Below, one piece after another: positions 27,998-35,336 of a DNA stretch of 40,771 nucleotides (position 1 is the stretch's first letter; each line of letters opens with the position of its first letter). The position numbers and the translations under genes are program-made. The notes under the pieces were generated by a model. The model made no database searches, had not been told where the DNA came from, and worked only from the letters and a program-made list of their open reading frames with translations. The stretch is from Hydrogenophilales bacterium 16-64-40 (GTDB taxonomy: Bacteria > Pseudomonadota > Gammaproteobacteria > Burkholderiales > Thiobacillaceae), in assembly GCA_002256995.1 (NCBI GenBank), contig NCGX01000027.1, forward strand, positions 1-40,771. The letters run 5' to 3'.

Positions 27998-29050
27998 ATG
28001 CATCGAATGAACGCTTTGCTTGCGCTGGTTTTTGTCGTGATTTCAGGCTGCGGCGGGGGCCAGGAACCCGCTACCGGTGGGGTCGAGGCGCCCTTCGTCA
28101 AGACTGCGGCGGTCGCATCTGCGGATGCGGGCGCCGTCGGACTTTCCGGCACCGTGCGCGCGCGTTACGAGACGCCGGTGGCGTTTCAGGTGGGCGGGCG
28201 CATCGCTGCCCGGCGGGTGGATGCCGGCCAGGCAGTGCGTGCGGGCCAAGTCCTGTTCGAACTCGACGCGCGCGATCTCGAGCAAGCGTCGCAGGCCGCC
28301 CTGGCCGATGTCGCCGCGGCACAGGCGGCCCTCGCCACGGCGCGCGCTGAGCTGGGGCGGGTGAGGCAGCTGAAAGACCGAAATTTCGTGAGCGCGCAGG
28401 CGCTCGAGCGCAGCGAGCTTGCCGAACGCGAGGCGCGCACCCGCCTGGATGCCGCGCGCGCGCGCCTGGCCCAGGCGCGCAATGCGCAGGGCTACGCCCG
28501 CCTGAGTGCGCCGGCAGCGGGCGTGCTGGTCGAGGTGAGTGGCGAACCCGGCCAGGTCGTGGCGACCGGCCAGGCCGTGGCGACGCTGGCGCGCGATGGC
28601 GAGCGGGAAGTCGAGGTGTTCTTCCCGGATGCGGCCAGACCGCCTGCCACCGGTCAACTGATCCGCGCGGACGGGGCGGCCTTGCCGCTGCGCTTGCGCG
28701 AGGTCTCCGGCGCGGTCGATCCGCAAAGCCGCACCTGGCGGGCGCGTTATTCGGTTTCAACGGGGGGTGACGCGCTGGGGCTCGGTTCGGTGGTGCGCGC
28801 CGCCTTTGCCATGCCGGGCGGCGACGAACAGGCGTTGAGCGTGCCGATTGCCGCGCTGGACGAGCGCGGCGAAGGCCCGCGGGTGTGGCAGGTGGTGGAC
28901 GGGCGTGCCCAGCCGGTGGCAGTCGAGATTCTTGCGCTGGATGCCGAGGCGGCGCGGGTACGGGGCAGCCTGAAGGCGGGCGACACTGTCGTCGCGCTGG
29001 GCACGCACCTGCTCACCCCCGGCATGGCGGTGCGGGAACTGGCGCAATGA
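27998..29050 (+). CDS. RND efflux periplasmic adaptor (membrane fusion protein), lipoprotein
   Basis: Links an RND pump to an outer-membrane channel. The 350-residue protein begins MHRMNALLALVFVVISGC, with a lipobox ending at Cys18. Then come the barrel/lipoyl part (GTVRARYETPVAFQVGGRIA), a helical hairpin rich in Ala/Arg/Glu and the second lipoyl half (GYARLSAPAAGVLVEVSGEP). The C-terminal part has the membrane-proximal beta domain. The ATG at 27998 has CAGG at good spacing; ATG 28007 is an alternative. The stop overlaps the pump start (ATGA). No outer-membrane factor is encoded nearby. Confidence 0.9.
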   Translation: MHRMNALLALVFVVISGCGGGQEPATGGVEAPFVKTAAVASADAGAVGLSGTVRARYETPVAFQVGGRIAARRVDAGQAVRAGQVLFELDARDLEQASQAALADVAAAQAALATARAELGRVRQLKDRNFVSAQALERSELAEREARTRLDAARARLAQARNAQGYARLSAPAAGVLVEVSGEPGQVVATGQAVATLARDGEREVEVFFPDAARPPATGQLIRADGAALPLRLREVSGAVDPQSRTWRARYSVSTGGDALGLGSVVRAAFAMPGGDEQALSVPIAALDERGEGPRVWQVVDGRAQPVAVEILALDAEAARVRGSLKAGDTVVALGTHLLTPGMAVRELAQ

Positions 29051-32000
29051 GCTTTCCCAACCTGTCCGCGCTCGCCGTGCGCGAGCGCGCGGTGACGCTG
29101 TTCTTATTGATGCTGGCGGTGATCGGGGGCGTCTACGCCTTCCTGTCGCTGGGGCGCGCCGAGGATCCGTCCTTCACCGTGCGCGTGATGATGGTTTCGA
29201 CGGTGTGGCCCGGCGCGACGCCGCAGGAGCTGCAAGAGCAGGTGGTGGACCGGCTGGAAAAGCGCATCCAGGAAGTCGAATACCTCTACCGCATCGAAAC
29301 CACGATACGACCGGGACGCGCCGACCTGCAGGTCGAGTTCCAGGACTACGCCCCGCAGGCCAGGGTGCCCGACCTGTTCTACCAGGTGCGCAAGCGCATG
29401 CAGGACGAAGCCCGCAACCTGCCGCAGGGGGTGATCGGGCCCCTCGTCAACGACGATTTTTCCGATGTCTATTTCAAGCTGATCGCGCTGACCGCACCGG
29501 GCCTGCCGATGCGCGAGCTCACGCGCGAGGCCGAAGCGATCCGCGACCGGCTGCAGCGCACCGCGGGCGTGCACAAGGCCATTGTGCTGGGTGAGCGCAC
29601 CGAGCGCATGTACGTCGAATTCGACAATGCGCGCCTGGTCAATCTGGGCATCACGCCGCAGGCCATCGCCGACGCCATCGACGCCAACAACCGGCTGGTT
29701 CCGGCCGGCCGCATCGAAACCGACGGTCCGCGCCTGTACCTGCGGATCGATGCCGACCTGTCCGATCCCGCGCAGCTCGCGGCGGTGCCGATCCGCATCG
29801 GCGAACGGCTGCTGCGCCTGTCCGACATCGCCACCATCCGGCGCGGCTACGAGGATCCGCCGAGCTACCTGGTGCGATCGCGGGGCGAGGAGGCGGTGTT
29901 GCTTGGGGTGGTCATCAACGCGGGCGAGAACGGCCTCGAAGTGGGCAAACGCCTGACGCGCTTTGTCGAGGACGAGCGCGCCAGGCTGCCGCTGGGCATT
30001 TCGCTTGCCGTGCTGACCGACCAGGCCGAGGCCATCGCCGGGGCGGTTAATCTGTTCCAGCTCAAATTCCTGATCGCGGTCGCGGTGGTGGTGGGGGTGA
30101 GCATCCTCGCGCTCGGATTGCGCGCCGGCCTGGTGGTCGGCATCGCGGTGCCGCTCACCCTCGGCATCACCTTCCTCGTGATGAAGCTGATGGGCATCAA
30201 CCTCGACCGCATCACCCTCGGCGCGCTCATCATCGCGCTCGGGCTGCTGGTGGACGACGCCATCATTGCCGTCGAAATGATGCTGGTGAAAATGGAGCAG
30301 GGCTGGGACCGCGTGCGCGCCGCCGCGCACGCGTGGAGCGTGACCGCCGCCCCCATGCTGTTCGGCACCCTGGTGACGGTGGCGGGCTTTTTCCCCATCG
30401 GCTTTGCGCAATCGGGCGTGGGCGAATATGCGGGCAACATCTTCTGGGTGCTGGGGGTGGCGCTGCTGGTGTCGTGGTTCGTGGCCGTGACCTTCGTGCC
30501 GTATCTGGGCGTCAAGCTGCTGCCGGGATTCGCCAACCAGGAGCACGGCGAGGCCGACATTTACCAAAAGCCGTTGTACCGGCGGCTGCGCGCCATTATT
30601 ACCTGGTGCGTGACGCACCGGAAAACCGTGGTCGCCGCCACGGTCGCGCTGCTGGTGCTGGCGATTGGGGGGCTCGCCGGGCCGGTGCAGAAGCAGTTCT
30701 TCCCCGGGTCCGACCGCCCGGAAGTGCTGGTCAGCGTCTACCTGCCGCAAGGCAGCAGCATCGAGTACGCGGACCGCACCGTGCGCAAGCTCGAGGCCAT
30801 CCTCGCCCCCATGCCGGAGGTCAAGACCCTGTCGGCCTACGTCGGTGCCGGGGCGCCGCGCTTCTTCATTTCCGCCAACCCCGAGCCGCCCGATCCCGCC
30901 TTCGCCAAGCTGATCGCCGTGACGCACGATGCCGCCGAGCGCGACAAGGTGATGGCCGAGCTGGAGGCGCACATCGCCCGCGGCGAGTTCGCCGAAGCGC
31001 GGGTGCGCGTCTATCGCCTGCTGTTCGGCCCGCCGGTGATCTGGCCGGTGAGCTTTCGCGTGGTCGGTTCGGACCCGCTCGAGCTGCGCCGCATCGGCCA
31101 TCAGGTGCGGGAAGTCATGGCCGCCGATCCCAACGTCCGCGACCCCCATCTGGATTGGGACGAACGCGCGCCCGTGCTGCATCTGGCCATGGACGTGCAG
31201 CGCCTGAGCCTGCTGGGCCTGACGCCGCTCGAAGTCTCACAACAGCTGCAATTTCACCTCGACGGCACGCCGGTGACCCAGCTTCGCCAGGACATCCGCA
31301 CCGTCGAGGTGATCGCCCGCGGCGCCGCCAGCCGGCGCTTGGTCAATGCCGGCAGTCTGGCCACCTTCGAGGTGCTCACCCGCGACGGCCGCAAGGTTCC
31401 GCTCGGCCAGCTGGGCACACTCGAGGTCCGCTATGAGGCGCCCGTGATCAAGCGCTACAACCGCGAGCCTTTTGTCGCGGTGCAGGCGGAAGTGGAGGAC
31501 GCGCAACCCAACGACGTCACCGCCGCCCTCTGGCGCAAGCTCGAAACAGTCCGCGAGCAGCTGCCCGCCGGCTACCGGATCGACATCGGCGGCGCGGTCG
31601 AGCAGTCCGGCAAGGCCAACTTATCGATCCAGAAGCTGCAGCCGATGATGGTGGCCTTCATGCTCATCTTCATCATGTTGCAGATGCGCTCGTTCTCGGG
31701 CACCTTCATGGTCGTCGCCACCGCGCCGCTCGGTTTGATCGGCGCAGTCATCGCCCTGCTGCTGTTCAACCAGCCGTTCGGCTTCGTCGCGCTGCTGGGG
31801 CTGACCGGACTGGCCGGCATCCTGATGCGCAACACCCTGATCCTCACGCAACAGGTCGCCGACAACTTCAAGGAAGGCATGCCCGCGCTGGAAGCCGTCG
31901 TCGAAGCCGCCGTGCGCCGCGCCCGCCCGGTGGTGCTGACCGCGCTGGCCGCGGTATTCGCCTTCGTGCCGCTCACCTTCGACAGCTTCTGGGGCCCGCT

Positions 32001-32106
32001 GGCCTACGTGCTCATCGGCGGCGTCGCGGTGGGCACCGCGATCACGCTGCTGTTCGTGCCGGCGCTGTATGCGTTGTGGTTCCGGCTAGGTACTGCTCGG
32101 ACTTGA
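29047..32106 (+). CDS. RND efflux pump, AcrB/hydrophobe-amphiphile type
   Basis: A 1019-residue proton-driven inner-membrane exporter. It begins MSFPNLSALAVRERAVTLFL and has the family twofold layout of 6+6 helices with two large periplasmic loops. The proton-relay aspartates are in GLLVDDAIIAVEMM (D403, D404). The second half contains the equivalent LLGLTGLAGILMRNTLILTQ. Substrates cannot be read from the sequence; this branch exports drugs, dyes or organic compounds. The ATG overlaps the adaptor stop, so the two are translated together. The frame is open further upstream within the adaptor gene, but this is a shadow. Confidence 0.93.
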   Translation: MSFPNLSALAVRERAVTLFLLMLAVIGGVYAFLSLGRAEDPSFTVRVMMVSTVWPGATPQELQEQVVDRLEKRIQEVEYLYRIETTIRPGRADLQVEFQDYAPQARVPDLFYQVRKRMQDEARNLPQGVIGPLVNDDFSDVYFKLIALTAPGLPMRELTREAEAIRDRLQRTAGVHKAIVLGERTERMYVEFDNARLVNLGITPQAIADAIDANNRLVPAGRIETDGPRLYLRIDADLSDPAQLAAVPIRIGERLLRLSDIATIRRGYEDPPSYLVRSRGEEAVLLGVVINAGENGLEVGKRLTRFVEDERARLPLGISLAVLTDQAEAIAGAVNLFQLKFLIAVAVVVGVSILALGLRAGLVVGIAVPLTLGITFLVMKLMGINLDRITLGALIIALGLLVDDAIIAVEMMLVKMEQGWDRVRAAAHAWSVTAAPMLFGTLVTVAGFFPIGFAQSGVGEYAGNIFWVLGVALLVSWFVAVTFVPYLGVKLLPGFANQEHGEADIYQKPLYRRLRAIITWCVTHRKTVVAATVALLVLAIGGLAGPVQKQFFPGSDRPEVLVSVYLPQGSSIEYADRTVRKLEAILAPMPEVKTLSAYVGAGAPRFFISANPEPPDPAFAKLIAVTHDAAERDKVMAELEAHIARGEFAEARVRVYRLLFGPPVIWPVSFRVVGSDPLELRRIGHQVREVMAADPNVRDPHLDWDERAPVLHLAMDVQRLSLLGLTPLEVSQQLQFHLDGTPVTQLRQDIRTVEVIARGAASRRLVNAGSLATFEVLTRDGRKVPLGQLGTLEVRYEAPVIKRYNREPFVAVQAEVEDAQPNDVTAALWRKLETVREQLPAGYRIDIGGAVEQSGKANLSIQKLQPMMVAFMLIFIMLQMRSFSGTFMVVATAPLGLIGAVIALLLFNQPFGFVALLGLTGLAGILMRNTLILTQQVADNFKEGMPALEAVVEAAVRRARPVVLTALAAVFAFVPLTFDSFWGPLAYVLIGGVAVGTAITLLFVPALYALWFRLGTART

Positions 32107-32137
32107 GGGCAATCGGGCTATGGAATAAAAGTAAGAA

Positions 32138-32158
32138 GGGGCCAACTAAGTTGGCCCC
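32138..32158 (+). terminator. Hairpin after the RND operon
   Basis: GGGGCCAAC-TAA-GTTGGCCCC is a perfect 9-bp stem with a 3-nt loop, 31 nt after the pump stop. There is no plus-strand T-tract, so it is a weak terminator or an mRNA 3'-end stabiliser. On the minus strand it is followed by TTCTTACTTTTATT, a better tail for transcripts coming out of the island. Confidence 0.55.
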
Positions 32159-32176
32159 CTCAGACTACTTCAGTTG

Positions 32177-32272
32177 TTAACGCGGCAAGCTACGGAGATG
32201 GGTGCAAACAGCTTCCCATTTACCCAAGCGAAACCGATGATAAGCAACCACGCGGACGATTTTCGGTCCCAT
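32177..32272 (-). CDS. Possible 31-residue basic small protein
   Basis: ATG 32272 has AAGGA about 9 nt upstream and opens MGPKIVRVVAYHRFRLGKWE AVCTHLRSLPR, a very basic peptide with aromatic-arginine spacing. It follows the 261-residue island gene on the same strand. It is too short for statistical support, and I cannot place it in a family. Confidence 0.3.
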   Translation of the reverse strand: MGPKIVRVVAYHRFRLGKWEAVCTHLRSLPR

Positions 32273-32338
32273 GATGTCTGATCCTTATAATCAAAAGGAC
32301 TCCTTGACACCGGCTACTTGAAACCACAGAATGCTTAT

Positions 32339-32441
32339 GCAACCAAGCAGTAGGGTCGTAGTAGTTCCGGCCCCCCTTTGGACGGTCCTTTTTGTCCGGG
32401 GAGATTAAGCCCAGCACAGCGTCAACTGTGCTGGGTTTTTT
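32339..32441 (+). ncRNA. Candidate small RNA with own promoter and terminator
   Basis: A plus-strand promoter TTGACA (32304-32309), 17-nt spacer, CAGAAT (32327-32332) predicts a start near 32339. A classic terminator closes at 32410-32441: CCCAGCACAG, loop CGTCAA, CTGTGCTGGG, then six T. Between them is a second hairpin-forming stretch around GGACGGTCCTTTTTGTCC (32390-32397 area). No plus-strand ORF with a ribosome site lies between promoter and terminator, so a small RNA of about 100 nt is the simplest reading. It is antisense to the 3' flank of the island gene at 32452-33237. Confidence 0.45.
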
Positions 32442-32451
32442 CTTGGAGCAA

Positions 32452-33237
32452 CTACTCATCATCATTCGTGAGCAGAAGTTCAATTTGTGAAATTAGTCGA
32501 CGTTTATCGGCTTCATAGAATGGACTCGGAATCACCAACCACGCACGTCGCCCCCCAGCAAGCCTTACTGGAATTCGGTCACTGTCTTCATCCACCAGGG
32601 TGTCCCTAGTTCCAATTGGAGTAGTTCGCAGGCCGGGTCCGCTACGGCGGGTTGTGGTTTCAGACATGTTTTGATCTGCCACAGCGTCTACACTCGATCC
32701 AACCATTACGGGGGCTGTCTTATGGTCCTCCGGTTCTGTCGATTTCAAAGCAGGTACGGCCCCCTCGGCTTGTGATACAAATTTCACTGACTCGAGGAAC
32801 GCGGCTAGGTATTCGTCTGCTACTGCCTGTTTAAAGCCTTTTCGAATCAGCTCTTGTTTCAACGAGGCGTCAGAAGGAAGACGACCCGGAAATTTCTCTA
32901 GTAGCTCACCAAACACTCCAGGAGTGACAAGCCATTTTCGCAATATCTCTGTCCGGACTTTTTCGGATGGCTCAAACTTGTACTCTTCAAGGCTCTTCGT
33001 AACCGCCAACATTCCCTCTGCAGGGCGTTCTAGTAATCCGTAATAGCCTAAGGTGGCTATTGTCTGCTTGGCGGCTCCGTTATCTGCCGACTTGTATCCC
33101 AAGTGTTCGGCAACGATATCAGCAGTAGCGGCATGCCTTCCTTCTTTTTCGTACACTTTGTCTGCACGATCGACGGCTTCCTTGAGTGAGATCAAGGGGG
33201 CTCTTGGGCTACGCTTCCTAACAACTGTAATTGCCAT
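32452..33237 (-). CDS. Island protein of unknown function, 261 residues
   Basis: I do not recognise a named family. The N-terminal 150 residues are helical and look like a winged-helix-type domain (ISLKEAVDRADKVYEKEGRH, then IVAEHLGYKSADNGAAKQTI). A disordered linker follows (about 165-215, rich in Ser/Thr/Asp). A short C-terminal domain with RIPVRLAGGRRAWLVIPSPF and KRRLISQIELLLTNDDE closes it. The start has a strong AGGAG. Base composition is clearly less GC-rich than the surroundings, which points to horizontal transfer. The neighbours are toxin-antitoxin and Fic genes beside a tmRNA attachment site. A defence or regulatory role is possible but unproven. Confidence 0.75.
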   Translation of the reverse strand: MAITVVRKRSPRAPLISLKEAVDRADKVYEKEGRHAATADIVAEHLGYKSADNGAAKQTIATLGYYGLLERPAEGMLAVTKSLEEYKFEPSEKVRTEILRKWLVTPGVFGELLEKFPGRLPSDASLKQELIRKGFKQAVADEYLAAFLESVKFVSQAEGAVPALKSTEPEDHKTAPVMVGSSVDAVADQNMSETTTRRSGPGLRTTPIGTRDTLVDEDSDRIPVRLAGGRRAWLVIPSPFYEADKRRLISQIELLLTNDDE

Positions 33238-33389
33238 TTGCAGTACTCCTGCTATCCGTGTAAAGAAATTGTGCCAGAAATAGAGGCTATTTCAAGTATG
33301 TAAGAGTATATATTTCGTAAAAGTCTTTAACATATTGATAAATAATAACAAATAAATAGCAAATTAAACGCCGTGTTTAACTTGGCAGT

Positions 33390-33477
33390 ATTGTTTGAAT
33401 CAAACGGGCCGCCCGTTAGCCGACCGTAGTCAAGCGGGAACATCTTCCCGCCCGCTGCTTTGAGGGCGGTTTTTTTT
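33390..33477 (+). ncRNA. Candidate structured RNA ending in a strong terminator
   Basis: Three adjacent hairpins lie on the plus strand: GTTTG/CAAAC (33393-33405), AACGGG/CCCGTT (33403-33417) and GCGGGAA/TTCCCGC (33434-33451). They are followed by CCGCCC/GGGCGG (33448-33469) and eight T. The last two hairpins share bases 33448-33451, so they exclude each other, like an attenuator. No plus-strand gene follows. The 432-bp gap 33238-33669 holds this element, an AT-rich stretch (33290-33370) that could supply promoters, and nothing else I can name. Confidence 0.4.
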
Positions 33478-33669
33478 CTTTCGATCCTGCCTTGTTGTTC
33501 TGGCCGAACCCGTTTCCTCATTGCTGGCTACGACCGGGTCGTGCCTGCCACCCATAGGGATCAAGCGGTGTGCGATGAACTGCCTCCGCCTTGGCGGGAT
33601 CCCGCCCCAGAGAAACGTTGGTGCCGCCGCAGTGTCCGGGTAACGATCACAGTTCCGTGGCTCGCGGCG

Positions 33670-34416
33670 CTATCTCTGATCGTCTGTTCCGGGTTGAGAG
33701 GCCAGGACCAACCACGTTTGGCCGGCTTCCCGTTCCACCACTACCCCCTCTCGGGTCAGCCGGTACGTCAGGGAACAGCAGGCACGGGGAGAAGAGAGCA
33801 CGTTTCTGTTCAAAACCCCATAATTTTCACCATCGCACCTGGCCGATGGGGTCACGAATCCTGGGTGACTTTCGCGGTGCAGCCTGGCGCCAATCTGCTG
33901 CGTAAAGTGATTGCGGGTTGGGTGCACCAGGTCAGGATATTCCGCGGCTCGCGTCCTCAGGTCCAACAGCGCCGCATCGCAGCGCACCCAGACCACCTTG
34001 CGTTCCCCGGTTATGCTGTCGCGCGTTCCTCGGGTCACCAGTTCATCAAAGCCTGCATCGGCGAGAAAGCTGTAACGCCAGTGGTGAACGGTTTCGTAAA
34101 CCGTTGTCTCCACCTTGTCCGACCCATGCCAGATGCCGAAACTGCCATCGCAGAAGCGACTGGATGTCCAGTTCCGGAAGGGAAACTCAATTGCATTGAG
34201 CCAGTCGGCCTCCTCGAAGGGCCGGTCGATAATGGTGGTCGGCGACTCGTAGGTGTGCGGCCTGGCGGCGAACTCGTGCTGTTGGGCAATTTCCCAGTCG
34301 GCCGGGTCGTCCGAGAGGTCGTCGAACAGGTTTTGGGAAACGCGGATGGACTTGATATTGCGCGCCAGGTCCTGGTGCACGTCGGCAAGCGGCAGCCCCG
34401 CGAAGAACGCCTCCAT
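33670..34416 (-). CDS. RES-domain toxin
   Basis: A 248-residue toxin of the RES family, whose members degrade or modify NAD+. Conserved features are the PFRNWTSSRFCDGSFG region with Arg87-type residue, and the VETTVYETVHHWRY segment with the Tyr107-Glu108 pair. WVRCDAALLDLRT and YGVLNRNVLSSP follow; the latter may hold the conserved Ser. I chose ATG 34416: its first base is the last base of the antitoxin stop (TGATG), so the pair is translationally coupled. The open frame reaches a TTG one codon earlier. It is the second gene of a RES/Xre-type pair in the island. Confidence 0.85.
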   Translation of the reverse strand: MEAFFAGLPLADVHQDLARNIKSIRVSQNLFDDLSDDPADWEIAQQHEFAARPHTYESPTTIIDRPFEEADWLNAIEFPFRNWTSSRFCDGSFGIWHGSDKVETTVYETVHHWRYSFLADAGFDELVTRGTRDSITGERKVVWVRCDAALLDLRTRAAEYPDLVHPTRNHFTQQIGARLHRESHPGFVTPSARCDGENYGVLNRNVLSSPRACCSLTYRLTREGVVVEREAGQTWLVLASQPGTDDQR

Positions 34417-34811
34417 CAATTACCACGAACCCGGTCAAGATAAGCCCGGACTACAAGCATCCCGGCAAAGCCCCATTCCTTTATTACATCTACAGGCGTA
34501 AGACCATCGAAGGCTTTGTTGCGCTGGGTCATCCAGGCGTAGGCGAGGTCTATGTCCTGCGGGAAGATCAGGCGGAGATTTTTGTGAATCGCCAATACGT
34601 GACCGGCACGCTCCAGCAAGTCCCGGTTTGCGGCCAGGGGCTCGCCACGACGGTAGCGGCCCAATGCCGCCCGGTTGTTTGTCGCCAGACCCAGCATGGC
34701 GAGCTGCTCCTCCGTTCCAAGCTTCCAGTGCTCGAAGGCACGCGTCACCATCTTGGCCAGGGCGCCACGGTTTTGGTCGCCTTGGTTGAAGGCTGCGGCT
34801 GCTTGGTTCAT
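34416..34811 (-). CDS. Xre/MbcA/ParS-type antitoxin (DUF2384 tail)
   Basis: A 131-residue antitoxin. The N-terminal half is an Xre-like helix-turn-helix region ([20 protein letters not shown], then [15 protein letters not shown]). The C-terminal half matches the toxin-binding DUF2384 domain ([20 protein letters not shown] followed by [17 protein letters not shown]). ATG 34811 has GGGG about 8 nt upstream; a TTG five codons earlier is in frame. It neutralises the RES toxin encoded immediately downstream, and such antitoxins usually repress the operon. Confidence 0.87.
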   Translation of the reverse strand: MNQAAAAFNQGDQNRGALAKMVTRAFEHWKLGTEEQLAMLGLATNNRAALGRYRRGEPLAANRDLLERAGHVLAIHKNLRLIFPQDIDLAYAWMTQRNKAFDGLTPVDVIKEWGFAGMLVVRAYLDRVRGN

Positions 34812-34922
34812 GATGTAACCCCGCAAAAGTCGTTTCAGTTGCTACTAATGTAGTATTAGATGCAACGGAAAGCAAGGCTCCGAGCGGTTCGAACCGACGG
34901 AGTGTTTGGCGTGCACAAAAAT

Positions 34923-34976
34923 AAAAACCCCAACCGTTTCCGGCTGGGGTTTGGATGTTGGTGAGTACGGAATCGA
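34923..34976 (-). repeat. Partial copy of ssrA 3' end and terminator (att-like A)
   Basis: 34923-34954 is a 32-bp exact copy of the ssrA terminator at 36711-36742. After one mismatch the match goes on for 8 bp (TGTTGGTG), into the CCA end of tmRNA. Further on, the minus strand reads TTCGATTCCGTACTCACCA, so the T-loop core TTCGATTCC is kept while the acceptor stem is not. This is the form expected of a distal attachment site left by an element that integrates into ssrA. Confidence 0.75.
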
Positions 34977-35135
34977 AGCGCAGCGGGTTGCTTCGAACCA
35001 GTGCGAACTCAATCGAAAAGCCTGCCGGAGCACCCTTCGGCGGCGGACGATCAAGCAGGTTTTTCGCCCTGATTGGTTGCCGATATGCTGCCTCAACCTC
35101 GTCTGCTTTCCGGGGCCGGTTCAATTCCAGAAGTA

Positions 35136-35154
35136 GGAATCGAACCCGCGTCCG
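35136..35154 (-). repeat. Second tmRNA T-arm copy (att-like B)
   Basis: GGAATCGAACCCGCGTCCG matches the tmRNA T-arm at 36761-36779 at 18 of 19 positions, in the same orientation. The surrounding bases do not extend to a full tRNA or tmRNA. It is the integrase core site of a second insertion. The rest of the 525-bp gap 34812-35336 holds copy A, this copy and the Fic control region. Confidence 0.65.
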
Positions 35155-35254
35155 TCGACCTGGGCGGTAAGTGGAGATAGTCCGTCGTCGCTACCAAAAA
35201 CACACCCATTTACACCCAATCAAGAAGTGTGGCGCAGGCAGTTTCCCCGCCTCG

Positions 35255-35336
35255 TGCGGCGAATGGCGGCCACATTCACCGCGTCCTGTGCGGTGAATAA
35301 ATTGCGCATGCGGGGAATGCAGTCCATAATCTCCGC
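35255..35336 (+). promoter_or_regulatory. Fic promoter with repeated TGCGGNGAAT half-sites
   Basis: TTGCGC (35302-35307), a 17-nt spacer and CATAAT (35325-35330) form a good promoter. The predicted start is seven bases on, which is the A of the Fic ATG (35337). TGCGGNGAAT occurs three times in direct orientation: 35255-35264, 35289-35298 and 35309-35318, the last inside the spacer. One inverted copy at 35274-35282 forms a perfect 9-bp dyad with the second (ATTCACCGC, 7 nt, GCGGTGAAT). Such an array is typical of an operator. Confidence 0.6.

Noticed and set aside
29104-31182. Minus-strand open frame of 692 codons inside the RND pump gene
   Set aside because: Composition dominated by His/Asp/Gln/Arg without domains; exact shadow of a conserved pump gene.
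32220-32483. 87-codon minus-strand frame overlapping the end of the 261-residue gene
   Set aside because: It has no separate ribosome site, runs through a strong hairpin region and matches nothing I know; the stretch SPDKKDRPKGGRNYYDPT is suggestive but not enough.
33327-33521. 64-codon minus-strand frame
   Set aside because: It is the reverse of the structured RNA/terminator region and ends in the AT-rich stretch; no ribosome site.
35128-35165. tRNA gene
   Set aside because: Only a T-arm like stretch is present, without acceptor, D or anticodon arms; it matches tmRNA and is better read as an attachment-site remnant.
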